In this document: positions 15,320-24,118 of the stretch, piece after piece
How positions within the stretch are numbered: position 1 is the stretch's first letter
Layout of the letters: each line of letters starts with the position of its first letter
Source: Dysgonamonadaceae bacterium
GTDB taxonomy: Bacteria > Bacteroidota > Bacteroidia > Bacteroidales > Azobacteroidaceae
NCBI GenBank assembly: GCA_031271125.1
Contig: JAISWH010000052.1
Coordinates: 1-39,268, forward strand
Direction of reading: 5' to 3'
Length of the DNA: 39,268 nt
Notes under the pieces: model-generated
What the model was told of the DNA's origin: nothing
The model's input: only the letters and a program-made list of their open reading frames with translations
Database searches by the model: none
Program-made: the position numbers and the translations under genes

Positions 15320-16843
15320 TTAATGTTTAAAATGGCGAATTCCGGTCATCACCATCGCCATATTATGAGTGTCACAATATTCTACCGATAAATTGTCTTT
15401 TATGGAACCTCCGGGCTGAACAACAGCCGTAATTCCTTCATTGTTTGCAATTTCAACGCAATCCGGGAATGGGAAAAAAGCGTCGGAAGCCATGACGGCT
15501 CCTTTCAAATCAAAACCAAAGGATTTTGCTTTCTCAATGGCTTGTTTGAGTGCATCGACACGTGAAGTTTGTCCTGTCCCGCTTGCATAAAGTTGCTTGT
15601 TTTTTGCGAAGACAATAGCATTAGATTTGGTATGTTTCACCAATTTATTGGCAAACAGCAAATCGTCTATTTCATTGCTTTCGGGCGTTTTCCGCGTCGC
15701 GGTCTTCAAATCGGCTGCGGTTTGAATACTACGGTCTTTATCCTGCACCAAAACTCCGTTCAACAAAGAACGGAATTGAAGTTTTGCCTGCGGATTGTCT
15801 TTTTGAATGAGAATAATCCGGTTCTTTTTTTGCATCAGGATTTCCAAAGCAGCCGTATCGTAATCGGGAGCGATAATCACTTCAAAGAAAATTTTGTTAA
15901 TTTCTTCCGCCGATTCTCTATCAATGGGTGCATTGCAAATCAGGATTCCTCCGAAAGCTGAAACCGGATCTCCGGCCAAAGCCGCTTCCCATGCTGCTTT
16001 CACCGTCGGACGGGAAGCGATTCCACAAGCATTGTTGTGCTTCAGAACGGCAAAGGTCAGTTCGTCAAATTCCGAAATTAGAGAAACGGCCGCTTCGATG
16101 TCCAGCAAATTATTATAGGAAATTTCTTTCCCTTGAAGTTGCTCGAACAAGGCTTCAAAATCGCCGTAGAAAATTCCCTTTTGGTGAGGATTTTCCCCGT
16201 AACGCAGGATTTTGGCGTTCCCCCCGGCAAAACGGAAATAGGAACCGTCGCCTTCATCGAAATAATTGAATATCGCCGTGTCATAGCCGGAAGAAACGGC
16301 AAAAGCTTCTTTGGCAAACCATTTACGTTCTTCGAGGGTAGATACCGCTCCGTTTTCCGACAAAAGATTGTCCAACGGAGCATATTGATCTTTGGATGCA
16401 ATAATAATTACATCTTTAAAATTTTTCGCAGCCGCCCTAATCAGGGAAATACCGCCTATATCTATTTTTTCGATGATTTCATCTTCTTCCGCTCCCGAAG
16501 CGAGCGTTTCGCAAAACGGGTACAAATCGACAATAACCAAATCAATTTCGGGAATGTCGTATTGCGCTATCTGCTGCCGGTCGGATTCGTTTTCCCTGCG
16601 GTTCAAAATACCGCCGAATATTTTGGGATGCAAGGTTTTAACCCGTCCGCCCAAAATCGAAGGATAGCCCGTCAGACTTTCAACCGAGGTACAGGGATAA
16701 CCCAACAACTCAATAAATTCTTTTGTACCTCCGGTGGAAAAGAATGTAACATCCTCATCATTCAATTTCTTCAATATATTATCCAAACCGTCTTTATGAA
16801 AGACAGAAATTAAAGCGTTTTTGATTTTTTTCGGATCCGACAT
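15320..16843 (-). CDS. purH: Bifunctional AICAR transformylase/IMP cyclohydrolase
   Basis: 507 residues, full length. It carries out the last two steps of IMP synthesis: formyl transfer from 10-formyl-THF to AICAR, then ring closure. The N-terminal cyclohydrolase domain shows ALISVFHKDGLDNIL, FFSTGGT, GGRVKTLHPKIFGGIL and DLVIVDLYPF; the transformylase part shows LRYGENPHQKG, KHNNACGIA (family usually KHxNPCG), GDPVSAFGGI and the closing VVQPGGSIKD. The change of Pro to Ala in the CG motif is modest. First gene of the mre cluster, behind a two-element promoter. Confidence 0.96.
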   Translation of the reverse strand: MSDPKKIKNALISVFHKDGLDNILKKLNDEDVTFFSTGGTKEFIELLGYPCTSVESLTGYPSILGGRVKTLHPKIFGGILNRRENESDRQQIAQYDIPEIDLVIVDLYPFCETLASGAEEDEIIEKIDIGGISLIRAAAKNFKDVIIIASKDQYAPLDNLLSENGAVSTLEERKWFAKEAFAVSSGYDTAIFNYFDEGDGSYFRFAGGNAKILRYGENPHQKGIFYGDFEALFEQLQGKEISYNNLLDIEAAVSLISEFDELTFAVLKHNNACGIASRPTVKAAWEAALAGDPVSAFGGILICNAPIDRESAEEINKIFFEVIIAPDYDTAALEILMQKKNRIILIQKDNPQAKLQFRSLLNGVLVQDKDRSIQTAADLKTATRKTPESNEIDDLLFANKLVKHTKSNAIVFAKNKQLYASGTGQTSRVDALKQAIEKAKSFGFDLKGAVMASDAFFPFPDCVEIANNEGITAVVQPGGSIKDNLSVEYCDTHNMAMVMTGIRHFKH

Positions 16844-16878
16844 AGTTTAAATCCTTGCACTAAATTTGATTTCGGTTG

Positions 16879-16909
16879 CAAAATTAAATATTTTGTTTGA
16901 AATAACAAA
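16879..16909 (-). promoter_or_regulatory. Promoter of purH-mre-rodA cluster
   Basis: Read on the minus strand: TTTG (16909-16906), 19 bases, then TAATTTTG (16886-16879). This fits the Bacteroidota -33/-7 pattern. The box ends 35 bases before the purH ATG. Confidence 0.65.
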
Positions 16910-16992
16910 GTAAAAATAGATATTGGTTAATAAAAAAAGAAACAAATTTATTTTTATTGAAAAATTCACAAAGCCACTTCTTATATAAACTA

Positions 16993-17023
16993 AAGACTAT
17001 CAACCTTAACAATTGATAGTCTT
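16993..17023. terminator. Intrinsic terminator after the ferredoxin gene
   Basis: AAGACTATCAA (16993-17003) and TTGATAGTCTT (17013-17023) form a perfect 11-bp stem with a 9-base loop, starting 22 bases after the ferredoxin stop in its direction of transcription and followed by T-rich DNA. A T-run also follows on the other strand, so it could work both ways. The rest of the purH-ferredoxin gap is AT-rich with no further gene. Confidence 0.7.
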
Positions 17024-17045
17024 ATACATTTTTTTGATGAAAAGT

Positions 17046-17213
17046 CTATGCCTCCACTATTGCTTCGGAAGGACAAGCATCTACACATGTTCCACAATCT
17101 GTACATATATCCGGGTCAATTTTATAAATATCACCTTCCGATATTGCCCCAACAGGACATTCATCTATACAAGTTCCACATGCGATACAATCATCAGTAA
17201 TTACGTGAGCCAT
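17046..17213 (-). CDS. Bacterial-type 2[4Fe-4S] ferredoxin
   Basis: 55 residues. Two cluster motifs are plain: CIACGTCIDECP (Cys9, 12, 15, 19) and CTDCGTCVDACP (Cys37, 40, 43, 47), each CX2CX2CX3CP, arranged with the pseudo-twofold symmetry of clostridial-type ferredoxins. It carries low-potential electrons in the cytoplasm, for example for pyruvate:ferredoxin oxidoreductase or radical SAM enzymes. It stands alone with its own promoter and terminator. The upstream sequence has a good -33/-7 pair, which fixes the ATG at 17213. Confidence 0.95.
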   Translation of the reverse strand: MAHVITDDCIACGTCIDECPVGAISEGDIYKIDPDICTDCGTCVDACPSEAIVEA

Positions 17214-17256
17214 TTTTTCTAAGTGTTTTTTAGTAATTAATCATATTTTGTGCCTG

Positions 17257-17288
17257 CAAAGGTATAACATTTATTCGAAAATCTCAAA
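17257..17288 (-). promoter_or_regulatory. Promoter of the ferredoxin gene
   Basis: Minus strand: TTTG (17288-17285), 20 bases, TACCTTTG (17264-17257), then 43 bases to the start codon. It matches the Bacteroidota -33/-7 consensus. Confidence 0.65.
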
Positions 17289-17341
17289 TGTTTTGTGTAT
17301 AAATTATACAACTCAACGGGAACGCATTAAAATTTATTTAC

Positions 17342-17872
17342 CTATGACAAATTCCGCGACGGTATCGTGACCGGGCGTAGTGTAATGTCGGCAATTAATT
17401 TTCGAACTTCCTCAATCAGATGTTTTTCCGATCCATTGGTATATCCGGTACGTGAATGGGTAATTTTTCCGTTCTTATCAATAATAAAAACGGCAGGGAT
17501 TAAGTTTACGCCCAAAGCGCGTTTGAAATCACCGTTCGGGTCTAACAATACTTCATATTCCCATCCTTTTGCTTTCACTGCCGGACCCACTTTCAGTGAA
17601 TTTTGAGCGCCGTCGATCGAAACGGCGATCAATTTTACGCCTGTTTCTTCCCTCCATTCTTCATAAACCTCGCTGATCGCTTCCAGTTCCCTCAAACAAG
17701 GCTTACACCAAGTAGCGAAAAAACTAATAATAAACGGTTTTCCGTCATTATTCAATTTTTCAGTATGAACGGTTTTCCCGTCAATATCTTTTAATTGTAC
17801 CGATGGTAATTGTTGCGCCGCGCAATAAGCAGCAGACAACATAAACACTAAAAAGAAACTTAATCTATTCAT
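17342..17872 (-). CDS. TlpA/ResA-like exported thioredoxin
   Basis: 176 residues. Residues 1-19 form a signal peptide (LSFFLVFMLSAAYCAA); the cysteine there does not sit in a good lipobox, so a soluble periplasmic product is likely. The thioredoxin fold follows: PFIISFFATWCKPCLRELEAI with the redox pair Cys56/Cys59, VKLIAVSIDG, and the cis-proline block LIPAVFIIDKNGKI. Such proteins reduce or exchange disulfides, for instance in cytochrome c maturation or stress defence; the partner is not shown by neighbours. The AhpC/TSA-Redoxin-like length fits TlpA better than thioredoxin. Confidence 0.9.
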   Translation of the reverse strand: MNRLSFFLVFMLSAAYCAAQQLPSVQLKDIDGKTVHTEKLNNDGKPFIISFFATWCKPCLRELEAISEVYEEWREETGVKLIAVSIDGAQNSLKVGPAVKAKGWEYEVLLDPNGDFKRALGVNLIPAVFIIDKNGKITHSRTGYTNGSEKHLIEEVRKLIADITLRPVTIPSRNLS

Positions 17873-18143
17873 ATTAAACTATTTTAATCCTGATATATCA
17901 TACTTCTTTTCTGCGCATTTCATTTTTTGCCTTTCGCCCTTTGCCCTTCGCCAATGCACAAAACTTATGTCGCGCGCAGTATAATAGCGACAAAATTACA
18001 TGAAAATCTTACGATTTCCAAGCGCATGAAATGAAAAAAAGTTTTTTACATTTGCAGGTGACCCCGTATTTGACCGCATCAATTTCAAAATCTTTGAATA
18101 ATGAACTGTTTTTTCAAGAAATATTACCGAATGTATAAATATT
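17873..18143. other. Intergenic region with short repeats
   Basis: No convincing gene. It holds a degenerate CTTTCGCC/CTTTGCCC run (17929-17952), followed by a motif CACAAAAC-TTATG-TCGCGCGCAGTATAA (17957-17984) that recurs near 38022-38048 and more weakly near 38192-38207. A lone TAnnTTTG box (TACATTTG, 18047-18054, plus strand) has no obvious gene in front of it. Confidence 0.5.
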
Positions 18144-18611
18144 TCACCATTTTATATAAGGATTTTTCACCAACATGGAATTATAATACTTCACATCCCC
18201 AGTCACCTCTCTACCCAACCAGAAAGGTTTTTCAAACGCCTCGTCTTCCAACGTCAATTCAATTTCAGCAATAGTTAAACCTTCATTTTCCCCGTAAAAT
18301 TCATCTACTTCAAAAGTGTGATTCCCAACCGGAACCAGGTGACGGGTTTTGTCAATGATACCCGGTTCGCATATTTTCATGAGTTCCCGCGCTTCGGACA
18401 AAGGAATTTCTTTTTCCCACTCAAAACGGCTGATTCCGCTGTCGCTTCCTATTCCTTTAACGGTGATGTAGCCTTTTTCGCCTTCCATCCGCACGCGAAC
18501 TGTGCGTTCCGGCACAAAAGATAAATATCCCTGTATAATCCGGATACTTTGGGAAACAAAGGGTTTAAAATTTCCCGAAACTAAAAATTTGCGTTCTGTT
18601 TCTCGTGCCAC
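18144..18611 (-). CDS. CYTH-domain protein (triphosphate tunnel family)
   Basis: 155 residues from a GTG start at 18611. The opening ARETERKFLV carries the ExExK signature of the CYTH superfamily (class IV adenylate cyclases, thiamine triphosphatases, inorganic triphosphatases). Further tunnel residues are suggested by YLSFVPERTVRVRMEGEKGYITVKG, FEWEKEIPLSEA, KTRHLVPVGNHTFEVDEFYG and TIAEIELTLEDE. It probably hydrolyses a triphosphate with divalent metal; a cyclase role is less likely at this short length. A longer frame up to 18785 encodes an unrelated, lysine-rich extension and contains a promoter box, so GTG 18611 is preferred. Confidence 0.85.
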   Translation of the reverse strand: MARETERKFLVSGNFKPFVSQSIRIIQGYLSFVPERTVRVRMEGEKGYITVKGIGSDSGISRFEWEKEIPLSEARELMKICEPGIIDKTRHLVPVGNHTFEVDEFYGENEGLTIAEIELTLEDEAFEKPFWLGREVTGDVKYYNSMLVKNPYIKW

Positions 18612-18631
18612 GATTTCTAATTTTAATCTTG

Positions 18632-18639
18632 CAAATATA
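18632..18639 (-). promoter_or_regulatory. -7 box for the CYTH gene
   Basis: Minus-strand TATATTTG fits TAnnTTTG and lies 20 bases before the GTG start at 18611, supporting that start over the longer frame. No clear -33 element. Confidence 0.5.
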
Positions 18640-18769
18640 CATTTGTTTTTACGAATTCGTATCACAAGGTTATATTTATTTTGCCGCCGGCTTTTCATCG
18701 TTAGTCGAAACGTTGAATATAAAGCAGAAAAAAAATCGGTAAAAAAGAAACAGATAATCAAAAATACAT

Positions 18770-18777
18770 TAACTTTG
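18770..18777 (+). promoter_or_regulatory. -7 box for the GNAT-parE-coaD-S41 transcript
   Basis: TAACTTTG fits TAnnTTTG and lies 29 bases before the ATG at 18807. No good -33 element is visible. Confidence 0.45.
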
Positions 18778-18806
18778 CAAGTCAATAATTCATTAACATT
18801 TGATAA

Positions 18807-19931
18807 ATGGCTGTTACAATTACGGAAGTTACAAACAGATTTAAATTAAAGAAATTTGTTAAATTCAACATTCAGTTATATAAGGACAATCCTTATCATG
18901 TTCCGGGTTTGGTTGGAGATGAAATGATGACTTTGAGCAGAAAAAAAAACCCTGCTTTTGATTTTTGCGAATCGGTTTATTTTCTGGCATACAGAGACAA
19001 TCAAATTGTAGGGCGAATCGCCGGTATCATCAATCACAGGGCAAATGAAACATGGAATCAACAATACGCCCGTTTTGGTTTTGTTGATTTCATCGACGAT
19101 GAAGAAGTTTCTTCCGCATTGTTCAAAGCCGTTGAGAATTGGGCGATTGCCAAAGGTATGAAGGGCGTTCAAGGCCCTTTGGGTTTTACCGATCTGGATC
19201 ATGAAGGCCTTTTGGTGTGGGGATTTGATCGTTTGGGTACGATGGCTACCTCTTACAGTTTTTCTTATTACATGAAACATATCGAAAATTTAGGGTATGC
19301 GAAAGATCAGGATTGGAAAGAGTTTTTAATCACAGTCCCGAACGGGATTCCCGAAAAATACCAGCGCATTGCGGATATCGTCCGGCAAAAATACGGATTC
19401 AACGTAAAGAAATTCAAGCATACGCGGGATATATGGCCATACGCCCGCAAGATATTTGAATTGTGGAATGCCGCTTATAGGCCTTTGTATGGTTTTTCCG
19501 AATTGTCGCCCAAGCAAATCGAATATTATATAAAAATGTACATTCCGATGCTCCGCTTGGATTTGCTGACGTTAATACTGGATAGTAACGACGATGTTAT
19601 CGGAGTGGGTATTACTCTGCCCAGCCTTTCAAAAGCCTTGCAAAAAGCCAAAGGATACTTGTTGCCTTTCGGTTGGATTTATTTGCTAAAAGCATTGTAC
19701 GGAAAAAACGAGGTAGTAGATTTATATATTATCGGTATTCTTCCCGAATACCAAAGCAAAGGTGTTAATTCTTTAATTTTCAATGATTTGATCACTACTT
19801 GCAACAAAATAGGTTATTTATTCGCGGAAAGTAATCCCGAACTGGAAACAAATCATAAAATTCAAACCCTGTGGGATTCTTTTGAACGGGAACATCACAA
19901 AATCCGGCGAGCATACATCAAACATCTATGA
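18807..19931 (+). CDS. GNAT-like acyltransferase family protein
   Basis: 374 residues. The C-terminal half holds a GNAT-type acetyl-CoA segment: [26 protein letters not shown], with the Q-x-x-G-x-N pyrophosphate loop, followed by [35 protein letters not shown]. The N-terminal half ([59 protein letters not shown]) also reads as a degenerate GNAT fold, as in double-GNAT proteins widespread in Bacteroidota. Substrate unknown. It overlaps parE by 4 bases (ATGA), so it is co-transcribed and possibly coupled to it. Confidence 0.75.
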   Translation: MAVTITEVTNRFKLKKFVKFNIQLYKDNPYHVPGLVGDEMMTLSRKKNPAFDFCESVYFLAYRDNQIVGRIAGIINHRANETWNQQYARFGFVDFIDDEEVSSALFKAVENWAIAKGMKGVQGPLGFTDLDHEGLLVWGFDRLGTMATSYSFSYYMKHIENLGYAKDQDWKEFLITVPNGIPEKYQRIADIVRQKYGFNVKKFKHTRDIWPYARKIFELWNAAYRPLYGFSELSPKQIEYYIKMYIPMLRLDLLTLILDSNDDVIGVGITLPSLSKALQKAKGYLLPFGWIYLLKALYGKNEVVDLYIIGILPEYQSKGVNSLIFNDLITTCNKIGYLFAESNPELETNHKIQTLWDSFEREHHKIRRAYIKHL

Positions 19932-21790
19932 ATGAAGTAAATATAAATGGTTCAGGCAAAGAGGTAGAATATAGCGAGGGACATATTCAGACATTAGAGT
20001 GGTGGGAACACATTCGTGTCCGTCCGGGCATGTACATCGGTAAAACGGGCGACGGCACGTATGCCGACGACGGTATTTACGTCCTGCTGAAAGAAGTGCT
20101 TGACAATGCCATCGACGAATACATGATGGGTTATGGAAAAACCATCGACGTCACCATTGACGAAGGCGTGGTCGCCATTCGCGATTACGGACGCGGAATT
20201 CCCCTCGGGAAAGTGCGCGACGTTTCTTCCAAAATGAACACCGGTGGCAAATACGATTCCAAAGCTTTCAAAAAATCGGTGGGACTCAATGGCGTTGGTA
20301 TTAAGGCGGTTAATGCACTTTCTTCCTATATGCTGGTGCAAAGTTTCCGCGACGGGGAAACAAAGGCCGTCGAGTACAACCGGGGGCATGTGCTGACGGA
20401 TTCCCCGATACAGGCTTCAGACCAAGCCAACGGTACACTGGTCAATTTTATTCCCGACGAAGAAATTTTCAAGGATTTCAAATACAAGGAAGAATTTATC
20501 GAACCGTTACTGAAAAACTATGTTTTTCTCAATTCGGGTCTGGTAATCAATTACAACGGTAAAAAATTTTATTCGAAAAACGGCCTGGTCGATTTGCTGA
20601 ACGAATACATGACTTCCGAACCGCTGTATCCGATTATTCACTTGCAAGGGGAGGATATCGAAATCGCGATTACGCACGCCAATCAGTATGGGGAAGAATA
20701 CTATTCGTTTGTAAACGGGCAGTTTACGACGCAGGGAGGTACGCATCTTTCGGCTTTTAAGGAAACCGTTTCGCGGGTAATCAAAGAATATTATTCCAAA
20801 AACTTTGAATATTCCGACATTCGTTCGGGAATCATTGCCGCCGTAGCCATTAAGGTCGAAGAGCCTATTTTCGAATCGCAGACAAAGACCAAATTAGGTT
20901 CCAAAGACATGGGTCCCGGAGGCCCGACCGTTTCCAAATTTATCGGCGATTTTGTCAAAAAAGAATTAGACAATTACCTGCATAAGACGCCCGATACCGC
21001 CGATGCGTTACTGAAAAAAATCCTTGATTCGGAGCGTGAACGCAAAGCGATTGCCGGCGTAACCAAATTGGCAAAGGAGAGGGCAAAAAAGGCTAATCTA
21101 CACAATAAAAAACTGAGAGACTGTCGTTTACATTACAACGACGCCAAAGGCGAAAATTTGGATAATACTTGCATTTTCATCACTGAAGGCGATTCCGCCA
21201 GCGGTTCGATTACCCAAAGCCGCGACCCGAATTGTCAAGCTGTTTTCAGTCTCCGCGGCAAACCCTTGAATACTTTCGGCGAAACCAAACAGATTGTTTA
21301 TAAAAACGAAGAGTTCAATTTGTTGCAAGCTGCGTTAAACATCGAAGAAGGTTTGGAAGGTTTGAGATACAATAAGGTAATCATCGCAACAGACGCCGAT
21401 GTGGACGGAATGCATATCCGCCTGTTAATCATCACATTTTTTTTGCAGTTTTTCCCCGATTTGATTAAAAACAATCACGTCTTCATTCTGCAAACGCCGC
21501 TTTTCCGTGTCAGAAACAAAAAGGAAACGCAATATTGCTATACCGAAGAAGAGCGGGTGAACGCTATCGAACGTTTAGGCCCTAATCCGGAAATTACCCG
21601 TTTCAAAGGTTTGGGCGAAATTTCGCCGGTAGAGTTTAAAAATTTTATCGGCGAAGACTTGCGCTTAGACCCTGTCTCAATGCGGAAACAAGATTCGGTG
21701 AAAGAAATGTTGGAGTTTTACATGGGAAAAAACACCATGGAAAGACAAAATTTTATTATTCATAATTTGGTAGTAGAAGAAGATGTCTAA
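19928..21790 (+). CDS. parE: DNA topoisomerase IV subunit B
   Basis: 620 residues. GHKL ATPase motifs: EVLDNAIDE (56-64), DYGRGIP (86-92) and [29 protein letters not shown]; then the transducer domain, and the Toprim motifs [11 protein letters not shown] and [12 protein letters not shown] that bind Mg2+. With ParC it decatenates chromosomes using ATP. I favour parE over gyrB because of the length and the following coaD and S41 genes, an order familiar in Bacteroidales; parC is not in the window. The stop overlaps coaD by 8 bases. Confidence 0.9.
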   Translation: MNEVNINGSGKEVEYSEGHIQTLEWWEHIRVRPGMYIGKTGDGTYADDGIYVLLKEVLDNAIDEYMMGYGKTIDVTIDEGVVAIRDYGRGIPLGKVRDVSSKMNTGGKYDSKAFKKSVGLNGVGIKAVNALSSYMLVQSFRDGETKAVEYNRGHVLTDSPIQASDQANGTLVNFIPDEEIFKDFKYKEEFIEPLLKNYVFLNSGLVINYNGKKFYSKNGLVDLLNEYMTSEPLYPIIHLQGEDIEIAITHANQYGEEYYSFVNGQFTTQGGTHLSAFKETVSRVIKEYYSKNFEYSDIRSGIIAAVAIKVEEPIFESQTKTKLGSKDMGPGGPTVSKFIGDFVKKELDNYLHKTPDTADALLKKILDSERERKAIAGVTKLAKERAKKANLHNKKLRDCRLHYNDAKGENLDNTCIFITEGDSASGSITQSRDPNCQAVFSLRGKPLNTFGETKQIVYKNEEFNLLQAALNIEEGLEGLRYNKVIIATDADVDGMHIRLLIITFFLQFFPDLIKNNHVFILQTPLFRVRNKKETQYCYTEEERVNAIERLGPNPEITRFKGLGEISPVEFKNFIGEDLRLDPVSMRKQDSVKEMLEFYMGKNTMERQNFIIHNLVVEEDV

Positions 21791-22253
21791 AACCGCTATA
21801 TTCCCCGGCACGTTCGATCCTTTCACTTTGGGACATTTGTCCTTAGTTGAAAGGGGATTGCAGTTGTTTGACGAGATTATCGTCGCCATCGGAGTCAATA
21901 CGGATAAGAAGGCTATTTTCACAACGGAACAAAGATTGGAAATGATTTCCCGGCTTTTCCAAGAAAATCCGAAAGTTCGGGTCGAGACCTACACCGGCTT
22001 GACTGTTGATTTTGCAAAAGCCCGAGAAGCCGGATTTATCTTGCGGGGAATCCGGTCGGTCGGCGATTTTGAATACGAGAAAAACATAGCCAACGTAAAT
22101 CGTGAAATATCAAACTTAGAGACCGTTATTTTATTTACAGATCCGGAATATTCATACATCAGTTCCTCCATAGTCAGGGAATTATGGGTACATGGAAAAT
22201 CGATTGATGATTTTGTTCCAAAAAAATTAGGTATCAATGAATATAAAAAATAA
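21783..22253 (+). CDS. coaD: Phosphopantetheine adenylyltransferase
   Basis: 156 residues, full length. It makes dephospho-CoA from 4'-phosphopantetheine and ATP. Seen: [21 protein letters not shown] with the TxGH nucleotide motif (Thr15-His18), [23 protein letters not shown] and the C-terminal [11 protein letters not shown]. It overlaps parE by 8 bases; the following protease gene starts shortly after (or within) its end. Confidence 0.96.
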   Translation: MSKTAIFPGTFDPFTLGHLSLVERGLQLFDEIIVAIGVNTDKKAIFTTEQRLEMISRLFQENPKVRVETYTGLTVDFAKAREAGFILRGIRSVGDFEYEKNIANVNREISNLETVILFTDPEYSYISSSIVRELWVHGKSIDDFVPKKLGINEYKK

Positions 22254-22263
22254 ATACACAGAA

Positions 22264-23913
22264 ATGAAACAATTAGTTTTTGCATGCATGTTGATTTTAA
22301 CTATAACTGCATGTTCTTACGGACAAAACAAAATCTTTTTCGGAAATGCCCCCTCTTCTAAAGCTGCGCAAAAAGTGGATATAGCCATAACAGCCATCGA
22401 AAATTTATATGTTGATAAACTCAACAGCAATAAATTAGCTGAAGACGCCATCATCGGCCTTCTCGAAAAATTAGATCCTCATTCCAACTATATGACTCCC
22501 GAAGAAGTGAAGGAAATGAATGAGCCTTTGCAGGGAAATTTCGACGGAATAGGCATTCAGTTCAACATGCTGACCGATACGCTCTATGTTGTCCAGGTCA
22601 TTCCCGGCGGGCCGTCCGAAAAAGTAGGAATTTTGACCGGCGACCGTATTATTCAGGTAAACGACACTTTGATTGCCGGCGTAAAAATAAAAAATACGGA
22701 TGTTATGTCGCGCCTTCGTGGTCCCAAAGGCACTACGGTGAACGTGAAAGTACTCCGGAACAGAGAACCCAAGCTATTGAATTTCAAAATTATAAGGGAT
22801 AAAATACCCATTTACAGTCTGGATGCTTCTTACATGGTCGATAAGACAACCGGTTACATCAAATTGAACCGTTTTTCGGCTACTACCCACGATGAATTTA
22901 AAGGCGCGCTCGACAAATTGGTGAAACAAGGTATGCAAAACCTGATTCTTGATTTACAGGGCAACGGCGGCGGTTATTTAGGCGCCGCTATCGAAATATC
23001 CAACGAATTTCTGAAACAAGGCGCATTGATCGTATATACCGAAGGCGTTCACCAGAAAAGGGAAAATGCGCTGGCAACCAATAAAAGCGATATGCAAAAC
23101 GGACGATTGGTCGTGCTTGTGGACGAATCTTCGGCTTCGGCCAGCGAAATTGTTTCGGGCGCTATACAAGACTGGGACCGAGGCGTGATTGTTGGAAGAA
23201 GAACCTTCGGAAAAGGTTTGGTACAACGGCCGGTTCCGTTGCCCGACGGCTCGATGATCCGTCTTACCACAGCGCGTTATTATACGCCAACCGGACGTTC
23301 GATTCAAAAACCGTACGAAAACGGTAACCAGGAAAGTTACAACAAAGATTTGATTGACCGTTATAATCGTGGCGAAATGATTTCGGCCGATAGTATTCAT
23401 TTTCCGGATTCTTTGAAATTCAGCACATTAGTCGATAAACGCACCGTTTATGGAGGCGGAGGAATCATGCCCGATTATTTTGTGCCTGTGGACACAATAC
23501 GTTGGTCTACGCTCCTGAGAGAATTGAATTCGAACGGAATTACATACAAATATACGACTCAACTCATTGACGCCAAGCGTACTGCATACAAAAAGCAATA
23601 TCCTGCGTTTGAGGATTTTAATAAGAAATTTGTAGTAACGAATCAAATGATGAACGATCTGATGGCTTTGTATAAAAAGGATACGACGGAAAACAAAGAC
23701 GAAAGATTAACAGAAGATCGTATTGCTAAGGATTTGGTTAGATCCGGCTCAATCATCAAAGCTCAGATTAAAGCTTTAGTTGCCCGGGATATTTTCGGCG
23801 AAAGCGAATATCATCAAGTGTTAAATACGGAAATCGCCGAGGCTTATAATAAAGCGATTGAGATCATCTCAAATGAAGCGGTTTACAATAAATTATTATC
23901 CGGGAAAAATTGA
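22264..23913 (+). CDS. C-terminal processing peptidase (S41), probable lipoprotein
   Basis: 549 residues from ATG 22264. An earlier in-frame ATG at 22237 would add a charged stretch before the signal, so I prefer 22264. The N terminus ends LTITAC, a fair lipobox. Then: a conserved N-terminal helical part with GLLEKLDPHSNYM, a PDZ domain (FDGIGIQFN ... GDRIIQVNDTLIAG), and the S41 catalytic core with LDLQGNGGGYLGAAIEI, DESSASASEIVSGA (Ser nucleophile) and GRRTFGKGLVQ (catalytic Lys). It should trim or degrade periplasmic proteins from their C termini. The C-terminal ~150 residues include a helical extension. Last gene of the parE-coaD set. Confidence 0.92.
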   Translation: MKQLVFACMLILTITACSYGQNKIFFGNAPSSKAAQKVDIAITAIENLYVDKLNSNKLAEDAIIGLLEKLDPHSNYMTPEEVKEMNEPLQGNFDGIGIQFNMLTDTLYVVQVIPGGPSEKVGILTGDRIIQVNDTLIAGVKIKNTDVMSRLRGPKGTTVNVKVLRNREPKLLNFKIIRDKIPIYSLDASYMVDKTTGYIKLNRFSATTHDEFKGALDKLVKQGMQNLILDLQGNGGGYLGAAIEISNEFLKQGALIVYTEGVHQKRENALATNKSDMQNGRLVVLVDESSASASEIVSGAIQDWDRGVIVGRRTFGKGLVQRPVPLPDGSMIRLTTARYYTPTGRSIQKPYENGNQESYNKDLIDRYNRGEMISADSIHFPDSLKFSTLVDKRTVYGGGGIMPDYFVPVDTIRWSTLLRELNSNGITYKYTTQLIDAKRTAYKKQYPAFEDFNKKFVVTNQMMNDLMALYKKDTTENKDERLTEDRIAKDLVRSGSIIKAQIKALVARDIFGESEYHQVLNTEIAEAYNKAIEIISNEAVYNKLLSGKN

Positions 23914-23947
23914 ATGTTGAGGATGCATTATCACTATATTTACTCTT

Positions 23948-24078
23948 TATTTTTCGCTCTAAGTGCTATTTTTACCCCACTTTAAGCGGAAAATAATTTT
24001 TATTTTTCGCTCTAACTATCATTTTTACCCCACTTTAAGCGGAAAATAATTTTTATTTTTCGCTTAAAGTGTTATTTT
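23948..24078. repeat. 53-bp tandem repeat, about 2.5 copies
   Basis: Units begin at TATTTTTCGC at 23948, 24001 and 24054, so the period is 53. Each full unit carries a variable six-base block, then TTTTTACCCCACTTTAAGCG and an A/T-rich tail. The third copy is partial. The array lies between the S41 gene and the ATPase gene and ends just before the ATPase promoter box. Confidence 0.85.
24031..24071. repeat. 17-bp near-perfect hairpin at the repeat end
   Basis: CACTTTAAGCGGAAAAT (24031-24047) pairs with ATTTTTCGCTTAAAGTG (24055-24071) with one mismatch and a 7-base loop. It forms because the third repeat unit reads CGCTTAAAGTG rather than CGCTCTAA. It could end transcription from the protease gene or act as an operator for the ATPase gene, whose -7 box follows 13 bases later. 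Confidence 0.7.
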
Positions 24079-24084
24079 TTTGTG

Positions 24085-24092
24085 TATATTTG
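24085..24092 (+). promoter_or_regulatory. -7 box for the ATPase gene
   Basis: TATATTTG fits TAnnTTTG and is 26 bases before the ATG at 24119. It overlaps a longer possible frame from 24080, supporting the ATG start. Confidence 0.5.
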
Positions 24093-24118
24093 CAGTGAAA
24101 AATAAAGCAGTATCCATT

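Noticed and set aside
18031-18138. 35-codon ORF starting MKKSFLHLQ
   Set aside because: No recognisable domain, a promoter-like box lies inside it, and it sits in repeat-bearing intergenic DNA; support for translation is lacking.
18612-18785. N-terminal extension of the CYTH frame with a hydrophobic stretch resembling a signal peptide
   Set aside because: It includes the -7 promoter box, is lysine/arginine-rich and unlike the family; the conserved ExExK block begins right after GTG 18611.
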